From positions 558,001-622,000 of the forward strand of contig NZ_LVCF01000001.1 in NCBI RefSeq assembly GCF_001594145.1: a stretch of DNA of 64,000 nucleotides. The letters are read 5' to 3'. Positions within the stretch are counted from its first letter, which is position 1, and every line of letters starts with the position of its first letter. The notes beneath the pieces are model-generated. The model was given only the letters and a program-made list of their open reading frames with translations, did no database searches and was not told where the DNA came from. This document shows, piece by piece, positions 17,738 through 25,144 of the stretch. A program made the position numbers and the translations under genes. This stretch comes from Branchiibius sp. NY16-3462-2 (GTDB lineage Bacteria; Actinomycetota; Actinomycetes; Actinomycetales; Dermatophilaceae).

Positions 17738-18352
17738 GCTGGCGGCGCTAGACCCGGGCGAGCGCAGTCCTACCGTGATCAGGTACACGGCGAACCACAG
17801 CTCGAAGGCAAAGACGGGTACGGCGGCGGCCGCGGCGATCGCGCCATTCAGGGGAATCGCGCCCCACAGCTGCGCGAGGTTGCTCCCCAGCACCTGGACA
17901 CCGCCGGCAAGGCCGAGCAGCGCCAGCGGCCTCGGCACTGCGCGAGAGTCCCACAGCAGCCAACCCAGCACGATCGTGTTCACGCTGATCACCAGGCCCT
18001 GGCCGACGAGGAACGACGCGGTGTGGACTGCGGCGGCGGCGTCCGTGAGCAACTGATCCGTCCTGCTGCTCCACATCACAGCGAGCATCGGCAACATCCC
18101 GGCGGCGATGGTGGCTGCCTCGACCGCCCGAAGCAGCGCGAACGTCGCGGCGCGCACCACGCCGTACTCCCGAAGGAGGGCCCACAGCAAGACGCCGGTT
18201 CCGACGCAGCCCAGCGCGAGGGCGAACTCGAGCGTGACTCCGGCGGCGAGCGCGCCCGAGCCGTATGCGAGAACCGCAGCAACCGAGGTGACGTGGGTGA
18301 CCAGGTACAGGATGCCGGCAGCGCGCGCGTACCGGCGTCGAGCGGGGTTCAT
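17639..18352 (-). CDS. DUF4386-like membrane protein
   Basis: A 237-residue protein with six hydrophobic segments and the N-terminal motif ARAAGILYLVTHVTS typical of DUF4386, a family without a known function that is often controlled by TetR or Xre regulators. The start at 18352 has AGAGGA upstream. The last 35-40 residues, after AVYLITVGLRS, are polar and arise from reading antisense through the glycosyltransferase 3' end; they are probably a fortuitous extension. It is divergent from a tetR gene and the shared 70 bases hold two operator-like sites. Confidence 0.72.
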   Translation of the reverse strand: MNPARRRYARAAGILYLVTHVTSVAAVLAYGSGALAAGVTLEFALALGCVGTGVLLWALLREYGVVRAATFALLRAVEAATIAAGMLPMLAVMWSSRTDQLLTDAAAAVHTASFLVGQGLVISVNTIVLGWLLWDSRAVPRPLALLGLAGGVQVLGSNLAQLWGAIPLNGAIAAAAAVPVFAFELWFAVYLITVGLRSPGSSAASSGAGQGNDREPFPGDGVRDRATCVRPHHRVQG

Positions 18353-18372
18353 GAGCAGTCCTCTCGGAGTTG

Positions 18373-18387
18373 GTATACGGCGTACAC
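18373..18387. promoter_or_regulatory. TetR-type operator, site 1
   Basis: GTATACGGCGTACAC is a near-perfect palindrome in the 70-base gap between the divergent DUF4386 and tetR genes. Its reverse complement matches site 2 (18408-18422) at 13 of 15 positions. Centres are 35 bp apart. It lies close to the DUF4386 ribosome site, so it could repress that promoter. Confidence 0.75.
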
Positions 18388-18407
18388 CAGTAGTCCCCCG
18401 ATGCTAG

Positions 18408-18422
18408 GTGTACGGTGTATAC
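18408..18422. promoter_or_regulatory. TetR-type operator, site 2
   Basis: GTGTACGGTGTATAC ends on the base before the tetR ATG at 18423. It contains a TACGGT that could be a -10 element for a leaderless tetR transcript. Binding here would give autorepression. Confidence 0.75.
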
Positions 18423-19097
18423 ATGTCAACGGCGGGACCGCGTCACCGGCTCGATCGCTCGCAGATCGTCACCGCCGCAATCGGACTTGCCGACGACCAA
18501 GGTCTTGACGCCGCGAGCATGCGCGGCGTCGCCGAGCGGCTCGAGGTGACCCCGATGGCGCTGTACAAACACGTCGGGAACCGGTCCGAGCTGGTCGACG
18601 AGATGCTGGACCGCCTCCTCGAAGGGATTGCCGCGCCAGAAGCAGAAGACGATTGGCGCGCGGCGGTCCGCGCCCGGGTGCTCGCCGCCCGTGCTCAACT
18701 CATCGCCCACCCGTGGGCCCAGGACGCCATCGAGTCGCGTCCCCTCGCGACCCCCAGGGTGCTCGCGCACATGGACGCGCTGATGGGCGCGATGTTCGAC
18801 GGCGGGCTGTCGGCCGACCTCGTCCATCACGCGATGCATGCGCTGAGCACGCGGATGTGGGGGTTCACCCGCGATGTGCTGCCCACTCCGCAGGTGCCGG
18901 ATGAGCCCGTCGAGCGGGCCCGGGCGATGGCCGAATTCGCGCAGTCGTATCCCGCGATCGTGCGGATGGCGACGACCGCCCAGCACGCGAGCGCCGGGTG
19001 CGACGACGACGCGGAGTTCGCCTTCGCGCTCGACCTGCTTCTCGACGGAATCGAGCGGCTACACCAGGCTGGGTGGCGTTCCGACCCGGCCACGTGA
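18423..19097 (+). CDS. TetR-family transcriptional regulator
   Basis: A 224-residue regulator. Residues 10-58 form the TetR helix-turn-helix (RSQIVTAAIGLADDQG to VTPMALYKHVGNRSELVDEM). The C-terminal ligand domain resembles the TetR_C group of the tetracycline/multidrug type. It probably controls itself and the divergent DUF4386 gene through the two palindromes at 18373 and 18408. An in-frame GTG at 18408 also exists, but it falls inside the operator; the ATG at 18423 is preferred. There is no Shine-Dalgarno, which fits a leaderless message. The inducer is unknown. Confidence 0.88.
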   Translation: MSTAGPRHRLDRSQIVTAAIGLADDQGLDAASMRGVAERLEVTPMALYKHVGNRSELVDEMLDRLLEGIAAPEAEDDWRAAVRARVLAARAQLIAHPWAQDAIESRPLATPRVLAHMDALMGAMFDGGLSADLVHHAMHALSTRMWGFTRDVLPTPQVPDEPVERARAMAEFAQSYPAIVRMATTAQHASAGCDDDAEFAFALDLLLDGIERLHQAGWRSDPAT

Positions 19098-19124
19098 TCC
19101 AGGCACTGCGGCCACAATGGACGG

Positions 19125-19697
19125 ATGGGTCAACGCATGTTTGTCGCCATCACCCCACCTATCGAGGTCGTCGAGGACCTCTCGTACTTTCTTGAACCGC
19201 GCCGCGAGCAGGGTCTGCCGTTCATCGATCCGGCCCAGTGGCACATCACGCTCGCCTTCATGGCTGATGTGCCCGACTACGCGGTGGACGAGTTGCAAGA
19301 GCGGCTCTCCGATGCCGCCGCCCGACGAAACCCGTTGACGCTGCGGTTCGAGGGTGGTGGCACCTTCCCCGACCCCACTCGCGCCAAGGTGCTCTGGCTC
19401 GGCGTCGCCGGCGACACCGATGAGTTGGGCAGGCTCGCCGTCAACGTCCGCTCGGCCGCGACCACCGCGGGGGCGCCGGTCGACGGTAAAGCCTTCACGC
19501 CGCACCTGACTCTGAGCCGGTTGCATCATCCGATCGAGGCCACTCGCTGGCTGCGGATCCTGGACTCCTATGACGGGCCGACCTGGGCCGCCACTCACAT
19601 TGATCTGATCGCATCCCACCTGCACGAAGGACGTCGCCCTCGCTACGAGGTGGTCAACTCGTTCGCTCTCGGCGAGCACACGTCGTACTCTGCATAA
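19125..19697 (+). CDS. thpR: RNA 2',3'-cyclic phosphodiesterase
   Basis: A 190-residue protein of the 2H phosphoesterase superfamily (formerly LigT). The two HxT/Sx motifs are HITLAF at 40-45 and HLTLSR at 127-132, spaced as in ThpR; they hydrolyse 2',3'-cyclic phosphate ends of RNA to 2'-phosphates. FVAITPP at the N-terminus and FPDPTRAKVLWLGV in the middle are also family blocks. The start at 19125 is taken, though an ATG four codons later is possible. Its role in bacteria is unclear. Confidence 0.9.
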   Translation: MGQRMFVAITPPIEVVEDLSYFLEPRREQGLPFIDPAQWHITLAFMADVPDYAVDELQERLSDAAARRNPLTLRFEGGGTFPDPTRAKVLWLGVAGDTDELGRLAVNVRSAATTAGAPVDGKAFTPHLTLSRLHHPIEATRWLRILDSYDGPTWAATHIDLIASHLHEGRRPRYEVVNSFALGEHTSYSA

Positions 19698-19698
19698 C

Positions 19699-19749
19699 GT
19701 GGCAATCAAGAGGGAGGTCTCCGGCGCACTCTTCGCCGGATTGATCTGA
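19699..19749 (+). CDS. Possible 16-residue leader peptide
   Basis: A GTG-started frame of 16 codons (VAIKREVSGALFAGLI) ends in TGA at 19747-19749, between thpR and the FusB-like gene. TACTCT at 19686 could be a -10 element placing the transcript start at the GTG. A 6-bp hairpin overlaps its second half and an 11-bp hairpin follows its stop, as in leader-peptide attenuators. Whether it is translated cannot be seen from sequence. Confidence 0.25.
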   Translation: MAIKREVSGALFAGLI

Positions 19750-19783
19750 GGCGCTCCGCGCTCCGACCCACCGGTCGGAGCGC
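19721..19783 (+). promoter_or_regulatory. Two tandem hairpins, possible attenuator
   Basis: Hairpin 1 has arms CCGGCG (19721-19726) and CGCCGG (19734-19739). Hairpin 2 has perfect 11-base arms GCGCTCCGACC (19758-19768) and GGTCGGAGCGC (19773-19783) with loop CACC. No T-tract follows, so hairpin 2 is either a GC-rich terminator for thpR or a regulatory element ahead of the FusB-like gene at 19826. Confidence 0.5.
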
Positions 19784-19825
19784 AGCACTGTGCCCACCCG
19801 ACGCCACTTCCCGAAAGCCCTTGTC

Positions 19826-20308
19826 ATGCAACCCATTTCTGACTCTGACCTGCTCGCATCCTTCGTCAACGTCTCCGTCCGCGAGCGCAAGGCCATCCCC
19901 GTCCCGCAGGATGTCGACTGGGACAAACGCGACTTCCTCGGCTGGCGCGATCCCAAACTGCCGTTGGTCGGTTACGTGGTCATTCCGACGGCCGACGACC
20001 TGATCGGGATCCAGCTGCGGGAGACCGCGCAGAAGGCGCTGCGGCGGCCGCAGTGCGCCTGGTGCGAGGACGTCACGTTGCCTAACGAGGTCGTGTTCTT
20101 CAGCGCCAAGCGGGCCGGCGCAGCCGGTCGCAACCACAACACGATCGGCACGCTGATCTGCTCGGGCTTCGAGTGCAACGCCAACGTCCGCAAGCCACCA
20201 CCGTTGGCGTACAACGGTTTCGATCTTGACGCGGCGCGATGGCAGCGGATGGAGCACCTGCGCGAGACGGTGACCGCCTTCGCCCGATCGGTGACTGCAG
20301 AGGTTTAG
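19826..20308 (+). CDS. FBP/FusB-like zinc-finger protein (possible EF-G-binding)
   Basis: A 160-residue protein with an FBP C-terminal treble-clef zinc finger: CAWC at 77-80 and CSGFEC at 112-117 supply four Cys ligands. This domain is shared with staphylococcal FusB, which binds EF-G and frees ribosomes stalled by fusidic acid. The N-terminal 70 residues lack the full FusB helical domain, so resistance cannot be assumed. Actinobacterial members are often annotated fibronectin-binding, which has little support. ATG at 19826 is chosen; a GTG at 19790 adds 12 basic residues. It overlaps the convergent DUF4229 gene by 4 bases. Confidence 0.78.
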   Translation: MQPISDSDLLASFVNVSVRERKAIPVPQDVDWDKRDFLGWRDPKLPLVGYVVIPTADDLIGIQLRETAQKALRRPQCAWCEDVTLPNEVVFFSAKRAGAAGRNHNTIGTLICSGFECNANVRKPPPLAYNGFDLDAARWQRMEHLRETVTAFARSVTAEV

Positions 20309-20538
20309 TCGTCGTCCTCGGCGGTGCGGTGCGCGTCAGCCTTGACCCGCTTCGCCTCGACCTTGTCCTCGATCTGCCGGGCGAACTTCTCCCGGGGCAC
20401 CTGTAGGGCGATCAGCGAGATGATCGCCGACACGACCGCGGACAGGATCAGCAGCGGCCAACCCCGCAGGCCGGCGAACCACAGCAGGATCAGGACGATC
20501 GCGAAGATCGCGAAGCGGAGCAGTGAATAGCGGACCAT
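20305..20538 (-). CDS. DUF4229 small membrane protein
   Basis: A 77-residue protein with two hydrophobic segments (residues 8-25 and 27-47) and a charged, Lys/Glu/Asp-rich C-terminus. It fits the actinobacterial DUF4229 family, which lies at the end of cytochrome c maturation clusters. No function is established; an accessory role in that membrane complex is inference from position, 3 bases after ccsB. Confidence 0.8.
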   Translation of the reverse strand: MVRYSLLRFAIFAIVLILLWFAGLRGWPLLILSAVVSAIISLIALQVPREKFARQIEDKVEAKRVKADAHRTAEDDD

Positions 20539-20541
20539 TGG

Positions 20542-21552
20542 TCACATCCCCGAGTAGGAGTGCTGGCCAACGAAGTACACGTTGACGATGCCGTAGTTGA
20601 TGATGATGCAGGCGTACGCCGCGAGCGCCAGGTAGGCGGCCTTCTTGCCCGACCAACCGGCGGTGTAGCGCGCGTGCAGGTACGCGGCGTACATCACCCA
20701 GATGACCAGGGTCCAGACCTCCTTGGGGTCCCAGTTCCAGTAGTGGCCCCAGGCCTTCTGCGCCCAGATCGCACCGGCGATGAGGGTGAACGTCCACAGC
20801 GGGAAGGCGATGATGACGATGCCGTAGGCCAACCGGTCCAGCGTCGTGGAATTGGGTAGCGCATCCAGGAAGCCGCCGGTGCGCTCGCGCGACTCGCGGC
20901 GGGCCTGCACCAGGTAGAGCAACTGCACCACGAAGGCCAGCGTGAACAGCCCGATCGACAAGGTGGCGACGGTGACGTGGATCGACAGCCAGTAGCTCTG
21001 CAGCGAGGGCATCAACTGCGACGCCGCGGTGTAGAAGACCAGCGCGGAGACCATCTCCAGCAGGATCGCGATCAGCGTCACGAACATCCCGAGCCACCGG
21101 ATGTCGCGCTTGACGCTCCAGATGCTGAAGGCCACCAGCATGAACAGGGTTGCCACCAGGGCGAACTCGTACATGTTGCCCAACGGGGGACGCTGGACCG
21201 ACAGCGACCGGAACAGGATGCAACCGGCCAGCAGCAGGGTGCCCAGGTAGGTCAGCGACATGCCGATCCCGGCCCACTGCCGCTTCTCGGCAACCTCTTC
21301 ATCGGCCGGCGCCTCGGTGAGGACTGCCGTGTCCGAGGAGCCTTCCGCAGCGGATACCGAGCCTGACGTACGCCGAGTGGCGGCTCGTTCGGCCCGCGCC
21401 GGGTGACCGGCCAGGTCGACCCCGAACGCCAGCATCGCCAGGGTCAGCACCAGCGCGGAGGACCACAGCAGGTTGGTCGAGATGCTCGAGAACGACTCGT
21501 TGGTCTCACCGTTGCCGATGGCAGTGACCAGTGTCGGCAGCAGAGCCGTCAT
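20542..21552 (-). CDS. ccsB: System II cytochrome c biogenesis protein CcsB/ResC
   Basis: With ResB this forms the cytochrome c synthase that exports heme and attaches it to apocytochromes outside the membrane. The 336-residue product has about eight membrane segments, the heme-handling WWD-type motif WGHYWNWDPKEVW at about 270-282, and conserved His residues such as IHVTVATLS and the C-terminal HARYTAGW. An extra N-terminal 100 residues with an Ala/Glu/Ser-rich linker are common in actinobacteria. The ATG overlaps the resB stop (ATGA), so translation is coupled. Confidence 0.95.
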   Translation of the reverse strand: MTALLPTLVTAIGNGETNESFSSISTNLLWSSALVLTLAMLAFGVDLAGHPARAERAATRRTSGSVSAAEGSSDTAVLTEAPADEEVAEKRQWAGIGMSLTYLGTLLLAGCILFRSLSVQRPPLGNMYEFALVATLFMLVAFSIWSVKRDIRWLGMFVTLIAILLEMVSALVFYTAASQLMPSLQSYWLSIHVTVATLSIGLFTLAFVVQLLYLVQARRESRERTGGFLDALPNSTTLDRLAYGIVIIAFPLWTFTLIAGAIWAQKAWGHYWNWDPKEVWTLVIWVMYAAYLHARYTAGWSGKKAAYLALAAYACIIINYGIVNVYFVGQHSYSGM

Positions 21553-23156
21553 GCTTTCGCACCTTTCGAAGTGTCAGCGGGCTCCCCGCGGACGGTGTCC
21601 AGCAGGGAATCCAGTGCGACCTGCAGCCGCGGGTCATCGCCCTTGGCCAGGCCACCAATGGTCACCAGGGTACGCGGCGCATCCGGGGTGGAGCCCGGTG
21701 CCGGTTCGAAGGTGAAGAAGATCCGGCGCCGGCGCAGCGTCATCGACATGATCAGACCGGCCAGGCCGAGCAGCGCTCCGGCGAGCACCCACTTGCTGGC
21801 CGGGTCGTGCCGCACGGACAGACCAGCCCAGCGCGGCACGTCATCCAGGGTGATCGAACCGCGGCCACCGGGCAGGGTCACCGTCTGGCCCGGCTGGACC
21901 AGGATCCGCAGCGGCTGACCGTCGGTGTCCTTGACCTGCGTCATCTTGGAGGTGTCGAGGGTGTAGACCGACTGCGGCAGACCGTTCGGGAACAGATCGC
22001 CCTCGTAGAGCCCGAGCACCAGGGCGGGTTTGGCCAGCCCGGGCCAGGTCGAGATCGGACCCGCGGCGTTGTCGAAGGCGTACGTCGGCAGGAAGAACCC
22101 GAAGAAGCCAAGCTGCTTGGGGCTGGCCGCCGGGACCTTGATCGCACCTGTCGATTTGTACATGTTGTCCTGCGGCAGGAAGGGGGTCTCCTGGTCGTAG
22201 ATGACCTTGCCCTTGGCGTCCTTCACGGTCACGTGCGGTGCGTAGCCGTTGCCGAGCAGGTAGACGTTGCTGCCCTCGATCGACAGCGGTTCGTTGACCG
22301 CGATCGTTTGCTGCTTCGGGGTGGCGCCCGGCAGCGTGGTCGTCACGTGCGCGGTGAAATCGCGCGGCTGACCCCACTGCGCGGAGGTCGACGGCACGCC
22401 GGATTCGAAGCTGACGTCGAGTTGGTCGACCTTCAGCGTCCACGGCGTCAGCTCGTCCAGATCCACCCACGGCCCACCGGACAACGTGTCGTAGCGGGTT
22501 GTCGTGTTGGAGAAGGACGTCCCGACCGGCACGATCACGTCACCGCGCCAGCCCAGCAGATGCCCCAGAGCGACGCCGATGATGATGATCACCAGACACA
22601 GGTGGAAGAGCAGGTTGCCGGTCTCCCGCAGCCGGCCACCCTCGGCGGCCAGGGCCGTGTCCTCGCTGCGGACGCGGTACCGCTTGCGCCGCAACACGCC
22701 GTACGCCCGGTCCTTGATCGACGCGACGTCGCCGTCTATCTCGGCGGTGTTGCTGGCGGGCAGCCGGGTGATCCGGGCGGGCACCTTCGGCAGCGGCGAG
22801 CGCAGGATCTGCACGTGCTGCTTGACCCGCGGAATCACACAACCCAGCAGCGAGACGATCAGCAGCAGGTAGATCGCGCTGAACCAGACCGAGGAGTAGA
22901 CGTCGAAGAAACCGAAGCGGTCCAACCACGGGCCGGCGGTCGGATGGTCGGCGATCCACTGGGCGGTCCGGCTGGCGTTGATCCCGCGCTGGGGGAAGAT
23001 CGAGCCCGGCACCGCGGCGACCGCGAGGATCAGCAGCAGGAAGAGCGCCGTGCGCATCGAGGTCAGTTGCCGCCAGAACCAGCGCAGGCCGCCCCAGAAG
23101 CCGAGCTTGGGCTGCTGGATCGGATTCTTCTTCGAAGCCGTCGTCGTGGTCGCCAC
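21549..23156 (-). CDS. resB: Cytochrome c biogenesis protein ResB
   Basis: The partner of CcsB in system II maturation. The 535-residue product has three N-terminal membrane segments (within about residues 35-215, including LFLLLILAVAAVPGSIFPQR). A large extracytoplasmic domain of about 270 residues follows, then a final membrane segment near 455-475. RETGNLLFHLCLVIIIIGVALG holds the conserved His that can bind heme. Start is GTG, one base after the ccdA stop. The whole run hemL to DUF4229 reads as one operon. Confidence 0.95.
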   Translation of the reverse strand: MATTTTASKKNPIQQPKLGFWGGLRWFWRQLTSMRTALFLLLILAVAAVPGSIFPQRGINASRTAQWIADHPTAGPWLDRFGFFDVYSSVWFSAIYLLLIVSLLGCVIPRVKQHVQILRSPLPKVPARITRLPASNTAEIDGDVASIKDRAYGVLRRKRYRVRSEDTALAAEGGRLRETGNLLFHLCLVIIIIGVALGHLLGWRGDVIVPVGTSFSNTTTRYDTLSGGPWVDLDELTPWTLKVDQLDVSFESGVPSTSAQWGQPRDFTAHVTTTLPGATPKQQTIAVNEPLSIEGSNVYLLGNGYAPHVTVKDAKGKVIYDQETPFLPQDNMYKSTGAIKVPAASPKQLGFFGFFLPTYAFDNAAGPISTWPGLAKPALVLGLYEGDLFPNGLPQSVYTLDTSKMTQVKDTDGQPLRILVQPGQTVTLPGGRGSITLDDVPRWAGLSVRHDPASKWVLAGALLGLAGLIMSMTLRRRRIFFTFEPAPGSTPDAPRTLVTIGGLAKGDDPRLQVALDSLLDTVRGEPADTSKGAKA

Positions 23157-23157
23157 G

Positions 23158-23907
23158 TCAGATCACCGGCCGGAATCCGTCGGTGCCGACCAGTTGCGTC
23201 TGCACCCACACGATGAAGTGCTCCCACACGCCGGCGACCATGAGCACACCGACCAGCAGCATCAGGCCGCCGCCGACGAGTTGAATGCCGCGGTGGTGGT
23301 CGCGCAGCCAGCGCGACGCCTTCTCGGCGCGGGAGTAGCCCGCCGCGATCAGGATGAACGGGATGCCGATCCCGAGCGAGTAGAAGACGGCGAGGAGTAC
23401 GCCGCGTGCCGGGCTGGCCGTGCCGATCGGGTTGGCGATCGACAGGATCGCGCCGTAGACAGGGCCGACGCACGGGCTGGTGCCGATCGCGAAGACGGCG
23501 CCCAGCAGCGGCGCACCGATGAGACCGGCCTGCGGTCGCCAGCGCACCGGGATCCCCCGCTGACCGATGAACCCGAGGTAGACAAGGGCCAGCAGGATCA
23601 CGACCACGCCGCCGAGTCGCATTGCCAGAGAGCGGTATTCGGTGACCAGCGTCAGCGCCCAGCCGTAGGCGGCCGCGACCGCGACGAGCACGACGGTGAA
23701 GCCGAGCACGAAGAGCAGCGCGCCCAGCACCAACCGGGTCCGGCGACGCTCATCGGTCAGCCCAGTGACGTAGCCGAGGAAACCCGGCACCAGCGGCAGG
23801 ACGCACGGCGAGGCGAAAGAGACCACGCCCGCCAACAGCGCCAGGCCGATCGCGAAGAAGATGCTCCCATTGGCGACGACTGTGCCGGCGTCACCGGCCA
23901 GGGTCAC
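23158..23907 (-). CDS. ccdA: Cytochrome c biogenesis protein CcdA
   Basis: CcdA carries reducing equivalents from cytoplasmic thioredoxin across the membrane to keep apocytochrome cysteines and ResA reduced. The 249-residue protein has six membrane segments and the redox Cys pair: one in SFASPCVLPLVPGFLGYV and one in GTSPCVGPVYG. This matches the short DsbD-like core. The GTG start overlaps the resA stop in a GTGA junction. Confidence 0.95.
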   Translation of the reverse strand: MTLAGDAGTVVANGSIFFAIGLALLAGVVSFASPCVLPLVPGFLGYVTGLTDERRRTRLVLGALLFVLGFTVVLVAVAAAYGWALTLVTEYRSLAMRLGGVVVILLALVYLGFIGQRGIPVRWRPQAGLIGAPLLGAVFAIGTSPCVGPVYGAILSIANPIGTASPARGVLLAVFYSLGIGIPFILIAAGYSRAEKASRWLRDHHRGIQLVGGGLMLLVGVLMVAGVWEHFIVWVQTQLVGTDGFRPVI

Positions 23908-24503
23908 GCCTTCTCCTTGAGCACGTCACTGACCAGACCGGTGAGGGTCAGGTACGTCGTGGGGCCGCTCACGCGCGCGGCGATCCGATGCTGGGTATCC
24001 AGGACGAGCGTCGTGGGATAGGCCGTCACCGAGTTCTGCAGGTTGAGCAGGACCGCTCCCCCGTCGTCGGCCAGCGATGGGTAGGTGATGCCCTTGGCGG
24101 TCAGCGTGGCCTGGGCGTTGGTCACCGAGTCGCGCTGGTCGATGCCGATCATCTGCACGGGTTCATCGGCCTTCTGCCAGCCCTCCCACGCCTTCTGCAA
24201 CTCGGGCAGTTCCTTCTGGCACGGCGGGCACCAGGCGCCCCACACGTTGACCACCAGCACCTTGCCGTCCGCTTGCGAACTGCTCCACTTCTGACCGTTC
24301 AGGAGGGTGCCGGAGAAGGAGACCGGCTTGCCGCGGTCCGCCGGCGCAACCGTGGAGACGGTGCCGTCGCCCGATACGTAGTTCTTGTCGTCACCCTTAT
24401 TGGCCTGCGCCGAAATCGAATTGGTGTCACTGCTGCACGCCGCCAACCCGGTGGGCAACGCAGCCAGCAACACCGCGGCCAGCGCCGCGCGACGGGAAAT
24501 CAC
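23904..24503 (-). CDS. resA: ResA/TlpA-type thiol-disulfide lipoprotein
   Basis: A membrane-anchored thioredoxin-like protein that reduces the CXXCH cysteines of apocytochromes before heme attachment. Residues 1-23 form a lipoprotein signal with Arg pair and lipobox LAAC (Cys23). The thioredoxin fold follows with active site WCPPC (Cys92, Cys95). The cis-Pro is in YPTTLVLD. It depends on CcdA, its downstream neighbour, for electrons. The GTG start is coupled to the phosphatase stop (GTGA). Confidence 0.93.
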   Translation of the reverse strand: MISRRAALAAVLLAALPTGLAACSSDTNSISAQANKGDDKNYVSGDGTVSTVAPADRGKPVSFSGTLLNGQKWSSSQADGKVLVVNVWGAWCPPCQKELPELQKAWEGWQKADEPVQMIGIDQRDSVTNAQATLTAKGITYPSLADDGGAVLLNLQNSVTAYPTTLVLDTQHRIAARVSGPTTYLTLTGLVSDVLKEKA

Positions 24504-25144
24504 GCGCCAATCCCACCCGTCGACGACGCCAGCAGATCAGCCGACGGCTCGGCGTACCCGACGGAGATCAGGAAGTCACCGCGGAAGGTGACCGAGGTGA
24601 CCGAGGCCAGCGAGCACTGGCGTTTGCGCGGATCGTGCCACAGGCGATGGCCCTCGAAGGACTCGCGGGCGATCCACACCGGCAACTGATGACTGACGAT
24701 GACCGCCTCGTGGCCGAGCGCCGCCTCGCGGGCGTCGTGCACGGCAGCCTGCATCCGGGCGGCGATCTCGGCGTACGGCTCGCCCCAGGACGGTTTGGTC
24801 GGGTTGACCAACTTGCTCCAGTAGCGCGGCTTGAGCAGTTGCGCGGGCTTCTTACCGACGGTCAGACCCTCGAAGTCGTTGCCCGCCTCGATCACCCGCT
24901 CATCGATGGTGACCGGCAGGTGCAGGGCCTCGGCCAACGGCTCGATCGTCTCCTGGGCCCGCTCCAACGGCGAGGACACCAGATAGGTCACGTCGCGTTG
25001 CGCCAGCCAGTCGCTGGTCTGCACGGCCATCGCCCGACCCAGGTCGCTGAGGTGGAAGCCGGGCATCCGGCCGTACAGCACGCCGCCGGGGTTGTAGACC
25101 TCGCCGTGCCGCACCAGATGCACCACGGTGTACTGCTCGGTCAC
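24500..25144 (-). CDS. Histidine phosphatase-family protein
   Basis: A 214-residue member of the phosphoglycerate mutase-like superfamily. It has the phospho-His motif LVRHGEVYNP at the N-terminus, an Arg in SSPLERAQET, and the second His in AVIVSHQLPVW. Substrates of this family vary widely. Its position between hemL and the cytochrome c genes is conserved in actinobacteria (M. tuberculosis Rv0525, from memory), so a link to heme or cytochrome maturation is possible but unproven. The GTG start overlaps the hemL stop. Confidence 0.88.
   Translation of the reverse strand: MTEQYTVVHLVRHGEVYNPGGVLYGRMPGFHLSDLGRAMAVQTSDWLAQRDVTYLVSSPLERAQETIEPLAEALHLPVTIDERVIEAGNDFEGLTVGKKPAQLLKPRYWSKLVNPTKPSWGEPYAEIAARMQAAVHDAREAALGHEAVIVSHQLPVWIARESFEGHRLWHDPRKRQCSLASVTSVTFRGDFLISVGYAEPSADLLASSTGGIGA

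Noticed and set aside
21531..23216. A 561-codon plus-strand frame opposite resB.
   Set aside because: Its Gln/Arg/Val-rich composition is typical of the reverse of a GC-rich gene, while the minus strand encodes a clear ResB.
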